DNA of 64,000 bases from Tethya wilhelma (lineage: Eukaryota > Porifera > Demospongiae > Tethyida > Tethyidae): positions 1,356,369-1,420,368 of the forward strand of contig CAXIPT010000003.1 in assembly GCA_964030475.1 (NCBI GenBank), given 5' to 3'. Shown here one piece after another: positions 42,236-54,947 of this stretch. Position 1 is the stretch's first letter, and the number at the start of each line of letters is the position of its first letter. Both the position numbers and the translations under genes were made by a program. The notes under the pieces are model-generated. The model was given only the letters and a program-made list of their open reading frames with translations, had not been told where the DNA came from and did no database searches.

Positions 42236-45200
42236 ATGCCTTCCTATCTTGGTTTGTGTCAGTTGGTGATGATTTATCTCTGTGTGAGGCTTCACATTGC
42301 TTCAGGAGACACCTTCTACATTGTCACATCATCAAGTAGCCCTTGTCCTGGAGAGTTTGATGGAGTGCCTTGTCTTACTCTACGAGAGTACGCCTCAAAT
42401 CCTAGTCGAAGTCAGAACATAACCTTCCTCATTGAGCCTGGATCTTACAGCCTCTCACTAGTATTGCCTGTTTCCAATGGTTACAACTTTACAATGTCCT
42501 CCACCAATGCTACTGTGATGTGTACATCAAATGCTGGATTCACATTTGACAGAGTGGAGAATGTCTACATCAGTGGAATGACATTTACTGGATGTCGAAC
42601 AGCAATACAAATGACAAGAGTTACAAGCACTTACATCAGTGGAATGATATTTCAAGGAAGCAATACAGCAATACAAATGACAACTGTTAGTTCAGCAACT
42701 TTAACAACAACTAGCTTTATTTTAAATCGGCAACAAAGCTACAATACCTATAACAATGCCTTGTATGTTAGTAGTTCTTCAGTTGAAATCAGTGATTGTG
42801 AGTTTAGAAACAACAGAGCCTACTACAGTGGAGGAGCCATTTATGCTACAGAATCAAGCATTACAATTGTTGGATCAGTGTTCAGCAACAATGTAGCCAG
42901 GGGCAATGGAGGGGCAATTTACACTAGCTCATCAAACATTGCAATTAACAGATCGGTGTTTAGAAGTAATACAGCTAATAATCATGGAGGAGCCATTTAT
43001 GTCAACAATTACAGAGTATACAGGAGATCGCAAAATTTTAGATTAGTAATTATAAGGTCTAATTTTTCACAAAATAGAGCTGGGTACAATGACAATGGAG
43101 GTGCCATCCATGTCTCTGACAGAGGTGGTAGCTATATATCTGGATCAACTGACACAAGAATCGAAACATCATTTTTTGATGACAATAATGCAGGATACTT
43201 TGGAGGAGCAATATACTTTATTTATTCTTATAGTAGCAGATCTGCAATTAGAGTATCACTCAATATTATGAGATCAGAATTCAACAGAAATTCTGCAATA
43301 AGATCTGATGGAGGAGCAATTTATGTTTCTCGATACAGAACTGATACTATCAACTCATCTCTGATAGAGTGTCAATTCACCAACAACACTGCTGGTGGAA
43401 GTGGTGGAGCAGTTTACATAAGGTCAAATGCAATGACAATATGTCACACTACTATTTCATCAGCAATAGAGCAAGCAGTGAAGGACGAGCTCTTTACATA
43501 GGATCAGGACGTACACTCAATATCACTGACACCTCATTCCTCAAAAACACTGGTGGAGGGATTTATGTCGGTGGATATAATGTAGTCAAACTATCTTCAG
43601 TAATGTGTACTAACAATCAAAATGGCAGTGGTCTGTATATTTTATCATATTATGGTAATGTTGATGTCACTGATAGTTTATTCCAAACAAACGCAGCAAA
43701 CTCAGGAGGAGGAATTTATGTCACTGGAGGATATTCAAATGTTCACATTACTTCAACAAGATTTGCAAACAACACCGCAAGCACATTTGGAGGTGCACTT
43801 TTTGTTGCTGGACAAAACAGCTCTATTCACATATCTAGTAGTTCATTTGTCAACAACACAGCAAAAAGGGAAGGTGGAGGAGCTATTTACTCTGATGGAC
43901 TCAATGCTAATGTAACACTCTCTTCCTCAACCTTCATCAATAACACAGCCTCTTACTGTGCTGTGTTGGATGTCGACAACTATAACCACTTCAGTGTGAA
44001 CCTCACAAACAGTCTATTCAACTACAACACAGCAACTGGACGTGACACCCTTGGAGGAGGAGTGGCATGTATTAGGAATGCCTCCATCAACATTCTCAAC
44101 AGTACCTTCAGACACAACTCTGCCAATAACCATGCAGGGGTGTTCTTCATAGACGAAAGTCTCACCACAGTGGATGGAAGCTCTTTTATCAACAATACTG
44201 CAGCTTTGGATGGTGGTGTGCTTTACACTTATGTCCATGCCTCTGACTACATCATTACAAGAAGTCAGTTTAGTCACAACTCAGCTGGTGATGATGGAGG
44301 AGTCATGTACATTGGACGACTTGATAGCTTTGTTAGCATCCATGAATCACTCTTCGACTCCAACACTGCAGCTGATAGGGGTGGAGTTATTGCCATCATT
44401 GCCAGCTCAATGCACATGGAGATCAACCACACAAACATCTTCAACAACACAGCCCAGTACGGAGGAGTTATCAGTGCTTGTAACAGTCAGATCACATTCT
44501 TTGAGGAGGCTCTGAATGTGAGTGTCGATCCAGTGCTCCCATTTTGTATGCTTTACGAAGGAGATATCCACCATTTTAACATAACATTGCCACTAGATCC
44601 TGTACTTCCAACAGAGCCACCAGCTACCACAGTACCACTGACCACAAGTGAACCAATGACCACAATGGAGACGACAGAGGAAGGGACCACAGCTATGGAG
44701 ACGACAGAACAAGAGACCACAGCTATGGAGATGACAGAACAAGGGACCACAGCTATGGAGACGACAGAACAGGGGACCACAGCTATGGAGACGACAGAAC
44801 AGGGGACCACAGCTATGGAGACAACAGAACAAGGGACCACAGCTATGGAGACAACAGAACAAGGGACCACAGCTATGGAGACGACAGAGCAAGGGACCAC
44901 AGCTATGGAGACAACAAAACAAGAGACCACAGCTATGGAGACAACAGAGCTAGGGACTACAATGGAACAAGGGATTACCACTGAGTCTGAGATAGTTACT
45001 ACAGTGGAGACACCCGGTAATACTGATCGACTGACTACAGTGCAAGCTACAACAACTGATTCAGAAATAGTGAATGGAACTGATCAGCCAGTGAACATAA
45101 CTGAGACTCAATTTACAACTGCACCAGTTACAGAGCTAGAGAATACCACAGAAGAGTTAACTCCATCACAGCCAGTGACTATAACAGAGATGGTGAGGAC

Positions 45201-45687
45201 AACAGAGCCACTGAATACAACAGAAGGTGAAACTACAGCTAAAATGAGTACTCCAACAGAACCAGTGACTACTATGGAGCCACTGACAACTACAACAAAA
45301 ACAAAGAATACAACTGAACCAGCAACACTGGATAATGTACCACCTCCTACCACTGTGGAGTCAAAAAATGGTTCTATAATAGAAACCACTACTTCGAATG
45401 AATCTGACATTGAAAGTACTACCAAAACTTCCATAACTATCATAGAAAAGGACTCTACTTTGTTTATGATTCTCTCAGTTGTTGCTTCAGCGGGTTCACT
45501 TTTCTCCACAGTCATAGCTGTGGTATCTTTGGGATTGCAGTTTTGTCCAAAAAAGAAAGAAAAAAAGAAAAATAAGAGCAAGTCTACAAAGCCATTTTAT
45601 GGTGACATTCCAACATTTATTCCTCAGTCTACTCTTGCCTACACCTCTCCCATCTACAACCCTTGCTATGATGAAGCAAAGAACTAA
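42236..45687 (+). pseudogene. Pmp-like beta-helix membrane protein E, one frameshift
   Basis: The first frame (42236-43501) has the signal peptide, the N-terminal domain with an inserted extra N-terminal repeat (TRVTSTYISGMIFQGSNTAI) and coils to GGAVYIRSNA. The second frame carries on with NRASSEGRALYIG, more coils, the membrane-proximal block, ten stalk decapeptides, the long PT-rich segment, a transmembrane helix and the YTSPIYNPCYDE tail, to 45687. The switch lies within about 43437-43455 and is a single small indel. Everything else is intact. It is a recent pseudogene, an allele-specific lesion or a base-call error; the gene may well be functional. Confidence 0.8.
44663..44962 (+). repeat. 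30-bp stalk minisatellite, gene E (10 units)
   Basis: Ten TTEQGTTAME-type units are present, with variants at positions 3, 4 and 6 (EMTEQ, TTKQE, TTELG). Confidence 0.9.
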
Positions 45688-46400
45688 CTAAACATGATTT
45701 CTTATCTGTAAATATAGTATACACTATAGTCTTATCTTGTATTTGAGTTGGGGTTTTAACATAATGCGTAATTTCATATACAATGTTGTGTTAGTATGAA
45801 TTTCTAGCAAATCTTTATGGATTATTTTATGCTTTGTATTTTAGCTACAATAGCGGCTCTTAGTAGTTAATCATAGGTATTTTTAAGATGATTATTTCAT
45901 ACCTTTGAGTTTAGTCTCTTATTAAATTTTAATTTGGAGGTCTTTCGAAATTTCGGTGCCAGATAATTCCCAGCTGCACATCAGTTCAGTTATTCTGTCA
46001 CTGCATGTGCCACTGTGTGTGTGTGTGTGTGTGTGTGCCATTAAAATTTAATGACAATATTTAGATAGCAGTATTAAAGTGCACAAACAACATAACAGCT
46101 AGAAATAATGCCACTGTGACTGACAGCCTGACCTTGAATTGACATATTCTGGTAAGTTTTCCTTGCAACAAGCCTTTGGACTCTTGTTGACACATGGAGC
46201 CCTCTACACGTTTTCTTTTAGTTTACTAAGAATTAAGATGAAAACTGAGGTCCTGTTAGTTCTCCTTACTCTCACAATAATCTTCTTTCAAACTTTTCGA
46301 GAAACATACATGCGGAAGACAACAGTGTAAACTTGTACAAGCATCCTTACAAGTCCAATGTATGACACGTGTACATGACTAATTGACATGAGTGGGTGTG
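45688..46400 (+). repeat. 3' flank of gene E, homologous to the inverted flank of gene H
   Basis: This stretch matches the reverse complement of about 61020-61890: TTTCGGTGCCAGATAATTCC, GGAGGTCTTTCGA, a (GT)n tract at 46014-46038, the TTCCTTGCAACAAGCCT block and TACAAGCATCCTTACAAGTC. Genes E and H therefore derive from one duplicated unit that includes some 700 bp of downstream DNA. Confidence 0.8.
46238..46330 (+). CDS. Small conserved hydrophobic ORF (30 aa)
   Basis: The ATG opens a frame starting MKTEVLLVLLTLTIIFFQ. The inverted duplicate at 61089-61178 keeps MKT.VLLVLLTLTIFFQ with an intact ATG. The peptide looks like a signal peptide or a small membrane peptide. It may be a first exon (the sequence diverges after FFQ) or a microprotein. 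Evidence is limited to this two-copy conservation. Confidence 0.35.
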   Translation: MKTEVLLVLLTLTIIFFQTFRETYMRKTTV

Positions 46401-46449
46401 CGTATGACAAGCCAAGTGTAACAAAAATAAAATGTGATATATATACCCA

Positions 46450-46610
46450 GGGAAAAAAAGAGAGGGGGGGGGGGCAAAAGAAACACCCTTGTATTCCGGG
46501 GGCGACATAGACACCTTTATATTCCGGGGTCGATATAGAGGCCTCTATATTTAGGGAGTTAGTTCTGTACGTACGTACATAGTACTGTACAGTACTGCCG
46601 CGCATTGACG
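46450..46610. repeat. Short minisatellite and G-rich run
   Basis: A GGGGGGGGGGG tract (about 46463-46475) is followed by about three imperfect repeats of TTGTATTCCGGGGGCGACAT / TTATATTCCGGGGTCGATAT type. No gene is seen. Confidence 0.6.
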
Positions 46611-47189
46611 ACGTTTACCCAATATTGGACAATTTACGCATGCGTGCCACGTGCAGAGCTAGTCTGGCATAGCCAGACCGGAGCGTAGCATTGGAAGACA
46701 TGGATGATATAATAATATAGCTAGTTCTTGACAATAACTATTATCCTCAGCTACTTTTGAATGCCCACCTACACAACACTACATTGTAACTTTTGTATAC
46801 ATGAATGGTAACTATTGAATGTTACTAGTATGTCTTCTAATGCTGTACCTAATAGTAAACTTTAGTATAGATGAAACAAAGAACTAAACACATGATGATA
46901 GTTTCTTCCTTCAGTTTGTAAGTTTTCACATTATTATGTATTGAGGTATGTTCCTTTACATATACCTGAGAATTAATTTGATATCCAGTAAATTTAGAAA
47001 TGCATGCAGATTATTTTTGACTGTATAATTATTCCAAGAAAAACTTTATACCAGAAGATATAGTTGTATTCCTGTTTATAGTGAATGATTATGGTGATAT
47101 AATCTTTTTGTGATGTAATAAGCGAGTATATACACATGGAGGGACACTGAGTGATTACACCATCATTGAAGGGAATGTGGCTCAGTTGC
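46611..47189. other. Intergenic AT-rich stretch before gene F
   Basis: No ORF, RNA or transposon boundary is recognised. Confidence 0.5.
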
Positions 47190-47430
47190 TACATAATGAG
47201 TTTGATGTAGCACCATTGTAGAAGCACGTACTTACTGACAGCTGGTGGAAGTATATTATTATTATATAGGAGAATGATTGAAGGCAACGTCTACAGATAC
47301 ATGCAAGGAGTTTATTAGTGGGCACAAAAAGTATAGCTACAATCTTCTCAAAATAGAGTATTGTGTGTTTGGGATTGCCATTTTACTACTCTATAGGTTC
47401 TATGATATTTACGTATGCGTAGATGCATCC
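47190..47430. repeat. Array intergenic block, copy upstream of gene F
   Basis: This is a near-identical counterpart of 41607-41850. It is followed by the promoter block, which in this copy is shortened (see 47440-47614). Confidence 0.75.
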
Positions 47431-47439
47431 AATTGTTAA

Positions 47440-47614
47440 TGAGTCTTAAACCATCATAAATAGTTATGATCTATTGTTGCCATATCCACAACCATTTATC
47501 ACCTTACAGTCCATAAACATGAAACTTGTTTAAACCATTAGCGATTGTATTATCTGTTATAGTTATTACACAAAGCTTATAAAGAAGCATTGCAACTCAG
47601 TATCTCGAGTCAAG
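47440..47614 (+). promoter_or_regulatory. Shortened upstream block of gene F
   Basis: The distal part (TTATCACCTTACAGTCCATAAACATGAA) joins directly to the proximal part (ACTTGTTTAAACCATTAGCG ... CTTATAAAGAAGCATTGCAAC). Relative to genes B, C, E and G, about 170 bp between them are deleted. TATAAA is kept. Confidence 0.55.
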
Positions 47615-50600
47615 ATGCCTTCCTATCTTGGTTTGTGTCAGTTGGTGATGATTTGTCTCTGTGTGAGACTTCACATTGTTTCAGGAGACACCTTCTACAT
47701 TATCACATCATCAAGTAGCCCTTGTCCTGGAGAGTTTGATGGAGTGCCTTGTCTCACTCTACGAGAGTACGCCTCAAATCCAAGTCGAAGTCAGAACATA
47801 ACATTCCTCATTGAACCTGGATCTTACAACCTCTCACTGGTATTGCCTGTTTCCAATGGTTACAACTTTACAATGTCCTCCACCAATGCTACTGTGATGT
47901 GTACATCTGTGAATGCCAGGTTCACATTTGACACAGTGGAGAATGTCTACATCAGTGGAATGACTTTTAGAGGATGTCACACAGCAATACAAATGACAAA
48001 TGTTACAACTATTTACATCAGTGCAATGACATTTCAAGGAAGCAACATAGCATTACAAATGACAAGTGTTACAACGAGTTATATTAGTGCAATGACATTT
48101 CAAGGAAGCAACATAGCATTAAAAATGACAAGTGTTACAACAAGTTATATCAGTACAATGACATTTCAACAATACGGTACAGCAATACGAATGATAAATA
48201 TTACAAGTTCTTACATTAGTGGAATAATATTTCAACGAAGCTACAGGAAAGCAATTGTAATGGCAAGTGTTAGTCTGGCAAATATAACAAGAAGTAGCTT
48301 TGTTCTAAATCGCAATGGTGTCTTGTCTGTTAGTAATTCTTCAGTTGATATCAGTGATTGTGAGATTAGAAACAACGGAGCCAACTCCAGAGGAGGAGCC
48401 ATTTATGCTACAGATTCAAATGTTACAATTAGTGAATCAGTGCTTCACAGCAATATTGCCACTCGTGGAGGAGCTATTTATGTTCACTCATCAAACATCG
48501 CAATTGATAAATCTGTGTTTAGAAGCAATACTGCATATGATGATGGAGGGGCCATTTATAGGACAATTACAGAGCAAGCAGAAGATCGCTAGATTTCAAG
48601 TTAGTAATTATAAAGTCCAATTTTACTCAAAATAGAGCTTCCAACTATAATGGAGGTGCCATTTATGTCTCTGAGAGCAGCAGTGGTAGTAACTACATGC
48701 GTGGATATATATTTGGATCGACTGACACAAGTATTGAAAGATCAATATTTGATGACAACAGTGCAGGATATTCTGCATGGAGGAGCAATCTACTTCTCTT
48801 ATACTTATTCTTATCGATATGGACCTAGTGTAGAAGTATCATCATCTCTAAGCATTATCAGATCAGAATTCAACAGAAATTCTGCAAGATATAGAGATGG
48901 AGGAGCAATATACATCAATCGATATAGTACTACTGCCAACATCAACTCATCTCTGATGCAATTATTTTGTCAGTTCGTCAACAACACTGCTGGTAGAAGT
49001 GGAGGAGCAATTTATAGGGCAATACCTACAAATGATGCAATGATAATACATCAGACTTATTACATAAACAACAGTGGTGGACGAGCTCTTTATGTAGCGG
49101 GAAGTGGCAATTCAGTCAATTTGAATCTAACTGACAGCTCATTCCTCAATAATACAGGTGGAGGGATTTCTATCAGTGGAGTTAACAATGTCATTGCAAA
49201 GCTCTCTCTAACAATGTTTGTTAGCAATACAGCAAGCTCATCTGGAGGCGCTGTTTATATAGAAGGTGTAAATAGTTTCATTAATGTAAATGGTAGTTCA
49301 TTTCTTAACAATATAGCAACACGAAATCATGGAGGAGCAATATATATCTATAAATCTTCAACCAGTGTAAGTGACAACACCGACTCATCCCTGATAGAGT
49401 GTCAGTTCATCCACAACACCACTAGTAGAAGTGGAGGAGCAATTTATAAGAATGGGGCAAATGATGCAATGCTAATACATCAGACTCATTTCATCAACAA
49501 CAGCTAGAGCAAGTAGTGATGGACGAGCTTTATATGTAGAAGGGACAGGAAATTCAATCAATGTTAGTGACAGCTCATTTCTTGATAACACAGGTGGAGG
49601 GATCTATATCAATGGACAACACGCAACTATAAATCTCTCTTCAACAAGATTTATTCACAACACAGCAAACACATTCGGAGGTGCTCTTTATGTTGCTGGT
49701 ACAAATAGCTCCATTGACGTAACTGGTAGTTCATTTCTCAACAACACAGCAACAAGTGATGGTGGAGGAGCTATTTACTCTGATGGACTCAATGCTAATG
49801 TAACACTCTCTTCCTCAACCTTCGTCAATAACTCAGCCTCTTACTGTGCTGTGTTGGATGTCGACAACTATAATCACTTCAGTGTGAACCTCACAAACAG
49901 TCTATTTAACTACAACAGAGCAACTGGACGTGACACCCTTGGAGGAGGAGTGGCATGTATTAGGAATGCCTCCATCAACATTCTCAACAGTACCTTCAGA
50001 CACAACTCTGCCAATAACCATGCTGGGGTGCTCTTCATAGATGAAAGTCTTACCACAGTGGATGGAAGCTCTTTCATCAACAATACTGCAGCTCTGGATG
50101 GTGGTGGGCTTTACACTTATGTCCATGCCTCTGACTACATCATTACAAGAAATCAGTTTAGTCACAACTCAGCTGGTGATGATGGAGGAGTCATGTACAT
50201 TGGACGTCTCGACAGCTTTGTTAGCATCCACGAATCACTCTTTGACTCCAACACTGCAGCTGATAGGGGTGGAGTTATTGCCATCATTGCCAGCTCAATG
50301 CACATGGAGATCAACCACACAAACATCTTCAACAACACAGCCCAGTACGGAGGAGTTATCAGTGCTTGTAACAGTCAGATCACATTCTTTGAGGAGGCTC
50401 TGAATGTGACTGTCGATCCAGTGCTCCCATTTTGTATGCTTTATGAAAGAGACATCCACCACTTCAACATAACATTGCCACCAGATCCTGTACTTCCAAC
50501 AGAGCCACCAGCTACGACAGTACCACTGACCACAAGTGAACCAATGACCACAATGGACACAACAGAACAAGGGACCACAGCTATGGAGACGACAGAACAA

Positions 50601-51557
50601 GGGACCACAGCTATGGAGACAACAGAACAAGGGACCACAGCTATGGAGACGACAGAACAAGGGACCACAGCTATGGAGACGACAGAACAAGGGACCACAG
50701 CTATGGAGACGACAGAACAAGGGACCACAGCTATAGAGACAACAGAACAAGGGACTACAGCTATGGAGACGACAGAACAAGGGACCACAGCTATGGAGAC
50801 GACAGAACAAGGGACCACAGCTATGGAGACAACAGAGGAAGGGACCATAGCTATGGAGATGACAGAGGAAGGGACTACAGTGGAGATGACACAGATTGGG
50901 ACAACATCGGAACAAGGGATTACAACTGAGTCTGAGGTAGTTACTACAGTGGAGACACCCAATAATACTGATCCTCTGACTACAGTGCAATCTACAACAA
51001 CTGATTCAGAAATAGTCAATGGAACTGATCAGCCAGTGAACACAACTGAGACTCAATTGACAACTGAACTAGTGACAGAGCTAGAGAATACCACAGAAGA
51101 GCTAACTCCATCTCAGCCAGTGACTACAACAGAGATGGTGAGGACAACAGAGCCACTGAATACAACAGAAGGTGAAACTACAGCTGAAATGAGTACTCCA
51201 AAAGAACCAGTGACTACTATGGAGCCACTGACAACTACATCAGAGACAGAGAAAACAACTGAACCAGTCACACTGGATAATGTACCACCTGGTACGATCA
51301 AAGAAACAATAACCGATTCCGAAATGGACACCACATCTTCCAAACAACTTAATGTTGAAACTATAGTAACTATCAAGTCCTCTGGAACAGTAATAACTGA
51401 GAAAGATTCCATATCCAAAGAATTACTTATATCGTTTATGATTCTTTCTTCCATTTCTTCTGTTGGTTCTCTTGTTGCTATAGTTATTTCTGTCTTAGGA
51501 TGGTTATCTTCTCGTACAAACAAAAAGAAGCCAAAGTTAGAGAAGAACAAGTCTACA
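47615..51557 (+). pseudogene. Pmp-like beta-helix membrane protein F, several frameshifts, 3' end cut by a join
   Basis: The signal peptide and N-terminal domain are followed by a local expansion of a 24-residue repeat (YISAMTFQGSNIALQMTSVT type, five units at about 47945-48270). Three lesions break the frame: a small indel near 48551-48560 after GGAIY, another near 48775 before HGGAIYF, and a 4-bp insertion (CTAG) near 49502 that makes an in-frame stop. Downstream coils, the membrane-proximal block, 11 stalk decapeptides, the PT-rich segment and a transmembrane helix (SFMILSSISSVGSLVAIVIS) follow until the N at 51558, just before the expected PFHGDIPTF tail. The promoter deletion fits a decaying gene. 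Confidence 0.8.
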
Positions 51558-51558
51558 N

Positions 51559-52411
51559 GGAGACGACAGAACAAGGGACCACAGCTATGGAGACGACAGA
51601 ACAAGGGACCACAGCTATGGAGACGACAGAACAAGGGACCACAGCTATGGAGAGGACCGAGGAAGGGACCACAGCTGACCATGAGATAACAACTGAGTCT
51701 GAGGTAATTACTACAATGGAGACACCCAGTATTACTGATCCACTGACTACAGTGCAAGCTACAACAACTGATTCAGAAATAGTCAGTGGAACTGATCAGA
51801 CAGTGAACGAGACTCAATTTACAACTGCACTAGTTACAGAGCTAGAGAATACCACAGAAAAGCTAACTCCATCTCAGCCAGTGACTACAACAGAGATGGC
51901 GAGGTCAACAGAGCCACTGAATACAACAGAAGGTGAAACTACAGCTGAAATGAGTACTCCATCAGAACCAGTGACTACTATGGAGCCACTGACAACTACA
52001 ATAGAGACAGAGAAAACAACTGAACCAGTGTCACTGGATAATGTACCACCTGGTACCACCGAGGAGGAAGAAGGTGAAACAAAGTCGACCGATTCTGAAA
52101 TGGACTCAATTACTTCTACAGAAACTATTGCTGAAACTAGTACAAAGTCTTCCATAGCTATCACTGAAAATGAATCTACTTTGTCCATAATCCTGTCAGC
52201 GGCTGCTTCAGCTGGCTCTCTGCTTGCTATCCTAATTGCTATTATTTCATTAGCCTTGCACTTTTGTCCCCAGAAGAAACAAAAGTCAAAGTCAGACAAA
52301 AACAAGCCTATAAAGCCATTTCATGGTGACATTCCAACATTTATTCCTCATTCTTCTCTTGCCTACACCTCTCCCATCTACAACCCTTGCTATGATGAAA
52401 CAAAGAGCTAA
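51559..52411 (+). CDS. 3' end of another Pmp-like gene (F2)
   Basis: After the join at 51558 the sequence starts within the stalk decapeptides and continues in frame through a PT-rich segment, an acidic GTTEEEEGETK stretch, the transmembrane helix (LSIILSAAASAGSLLAILIA) and the tail PIKPFHGDIPTFIPHSSLAY ending YDETKS. It is not the end of gene F, whose own stalk, helix and Lys-rich stretch precede the join. The 5' part of this gene is missing from the assembly here. Confidence 0.8.
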
Positions 52412-52930
52412 AGTTAAACTACAGTTTCTTTCTTAAGTTTTTAAGTGTGCACATTTATAATTTACAGCTAACTATACTGTTTTGGGTTGTGTTTCATTAC
52501 TTCTTAATTATGCAGTAGAATGTAGAGGCTAGTTTAAGCCTATGTTTTGACTATGATAATCTTTTTTATCCCCATTTTGTACAAGCAGTTTACACATAGC
52601 ATATATAGCTATGAATAGTTGGTATTGCATGGATGGTCCCAGCTTTGGTCAGAAGGCTGTATTGCAGGTCTCTATATATGGAGGGACACTGAGTAATCAC
52701 ACCACTGAAGGGAATATGGCTCAGGCTTCTAAGGAGGTTCATGCAGCACCATTGTGCAAGCACTTACAGACAGCTGGTGGAAGAATTATACACATAAAAA
52801 ATGATTAAAGGAGACATCCAATGGATGAGATTTGAGGATATCTCCTCAAAACTTCATACAACTGATCATGCACAAATTTCCATGAATTGTCACTGAGTCT
52901 AAATTTTAAATAAATTATTATCAAAATTAG
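52412..52930. other. Intergenic region between F2 and G
   Basis: It contains the array intergenic block (about 52590-52800, with TTGGTATTGCATGGATGGTC and CCAGCTTTGGTCAGAAGGC). Nothing else is recognised. Confidence 0.6.
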
Positions 52931-53277
52931 TTATGATCTATTACTACTATATCAACAGCTGTTTATCACCTTACAGTCCATAAACATGAATTTCTTTGCT
53001 AATGAAGCTGCTGCTATTCATCAACAATGAGTTTGATTTAATACGTCACAAAATAAATGAATAACCAAATGACTGAAGATCAACTTACAGAGAAGTAGCT
53101 AGAGGGTATAGGCTAGAACCATGAAAAACAAACAGGACAACACACCTAGTCATTGTGTGCTGATCACTTACTTGTTTAAACACCCAATACATATATTTTA
53201 TCAATCAGTTGACTTAGCTATATAGCTGTTACACAAAGCTCACACAGAAGCATTGCAGCTAAGTATATTGAGTCAAG
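52931..53277 (+). promoter_or_regulatory. Conserved upstream block of gene G (putative promoter)
   Basis: This appears identical to the block before gene E (41889-42235), and the identity continues into the coding part to about 54339. Confidence 0.5.
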
Positions 53278-54947
53278 ATGCCTTCCTATCTTGGTTTGTG
53301 TCAGTTGGTGATGATTTATCTCTGTGTGAGGCTTCACATTGCTTCAGGAGACACCTTCTACATTGTCACATCATCAAGTAGCCCTTGTCCTGGAGAGTTT
53401 GATGGAGTGCCTTGTCTTACTCTACGAGAGTACGCCTCAAATCCTAGTCGAAGTCAGAACATAACCTTCCTCATTGAGCCTGGATCTTACAGCCTCTCAC
53501 TAGTATTGCCTGTTTCCAATGGTTACAACTTTACAATGTCCTCCACCAATGCTACTGTGATGTGTACATCAAATGCTGGATTCACATTTGACAGAGTGGA
53601 GAATGTCTACATCAGTGGAATGACATTTACTGGATGTCGAACAGCAATACAAATGACAAGAGTTACAAGCACTTACATCAGTGGAATGATATTTCAAGGA
53701 AGCAATACAGCAATACAAATGACAACTGTTAGTTCAGCAACTTTAACAACAACTAGCTTTATTTTAAATCGGCAACAAAGCTACAATACCTATAACAATG
53801 CCTTGTATGTTAGTAGTTCTTCAGTTGAAATCAGTGATTGTGAGTTTAGAAACAACAGAGCCTACTACAGTGGAGGAGCCATTTATGCTACAGAATCAAG
53901 CATTACAATTGTTGGATCAGTGTTCAGCAACAATGTAGCCAGGGGCAATGGAGGGGCAATTTACACTAGCTCATCAAACATTGCAATTAACAGATCGGTG
54001 TTTAGAAGTAATACAGCTAATAATCATGGAGGAGCCATTTATGTCAACAATTACAGAGTATACAGGAGATCGCAAAATTTTAGATTAGTAATTATAAGGT
54101 CTAATTTTTCACAAAATAGAGCTGGGTACAATGACAATGGAGGTGCCATCCATGTCTCTGACAGAGGTGGTAGCTATATATCTGGATCAACTGACACAAG
54201 AATCGAAACATCATTTTTTGATGACAATAATGCAGGATACTTTGGAGGAGCAATATACTTTATTTATTCTTATAGTAGCAGATCTGCAATTAGAGTATCA
54301 CTCAATATTATGAGATCAGAATTCAACAGAAATTCTGCAACAAGTTTTGATGGAGGAGCAATTTACATCATTCGATATAGAAACACTGCCAACACCAACT
54401 CATCTATGATAAAATGTCAGTTCACCAACAACACTGCTGGTGGAAGAGGAGGAGCAGTCTACAAAGGAAATGTTTATGATGAAATGCTGATATATCAGAA
54501 CCAATTTTCAAACAACATAGCAAATGCAGGAGGAGCAATTTACTCCACAGGAATAAACAATTTGATTAACATATCCCACAGTTCACTTATCAACAATATA
54601 GCTAGAACACTAAGTGGAGGTGGAATTTATACTAATGGTACAAATTCTCCTATTAAAATTTTGTCAATAAGATTTGTCAATAATAGAGCAAACAGATTTG
54701 GAGGTGCTCTTTATGTTTCTGGTACAAGAAGCTCCATTGATGTAACTGGTAGTTCATTTCTCAACAATACAGCAACAAGGGAAGGTGGAGGAGCTATTTA
54801 CTCTGATGGACTCAATGCTAATGTAACACTCTCTTCCTCGACCTTCATCAATAACTTGGCCTCTTACTGTGCTGTGTTGGATGTCGACAACTATAACCAC
54901 TTCAGTGTGAACCTCACAAACAGTCTATTCAACTACAACACAGCAAC
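53278..54947 (+). CDS. Pmp-like beta-helix membrane protein G, 5' piece
   Basis: This intact frame of 556 codons runs up to the N at 54948. Through about 54339 it is the same as gene E. After that it carries different coils (GGAIYIIRYRN, GGAIYSTGINN, GGGIYTNGTNS) before joining the conserved GGGAIYSDGL block, which reaches NSLFNYNTA at the join. The signal peptide, N-terminal domain and extra N-terminal repeat are as in E. The switch from identity to divergence within the coil region marks a recombination or conversion breakpoint, or a chimeric assembly. Confidence 0.85.
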
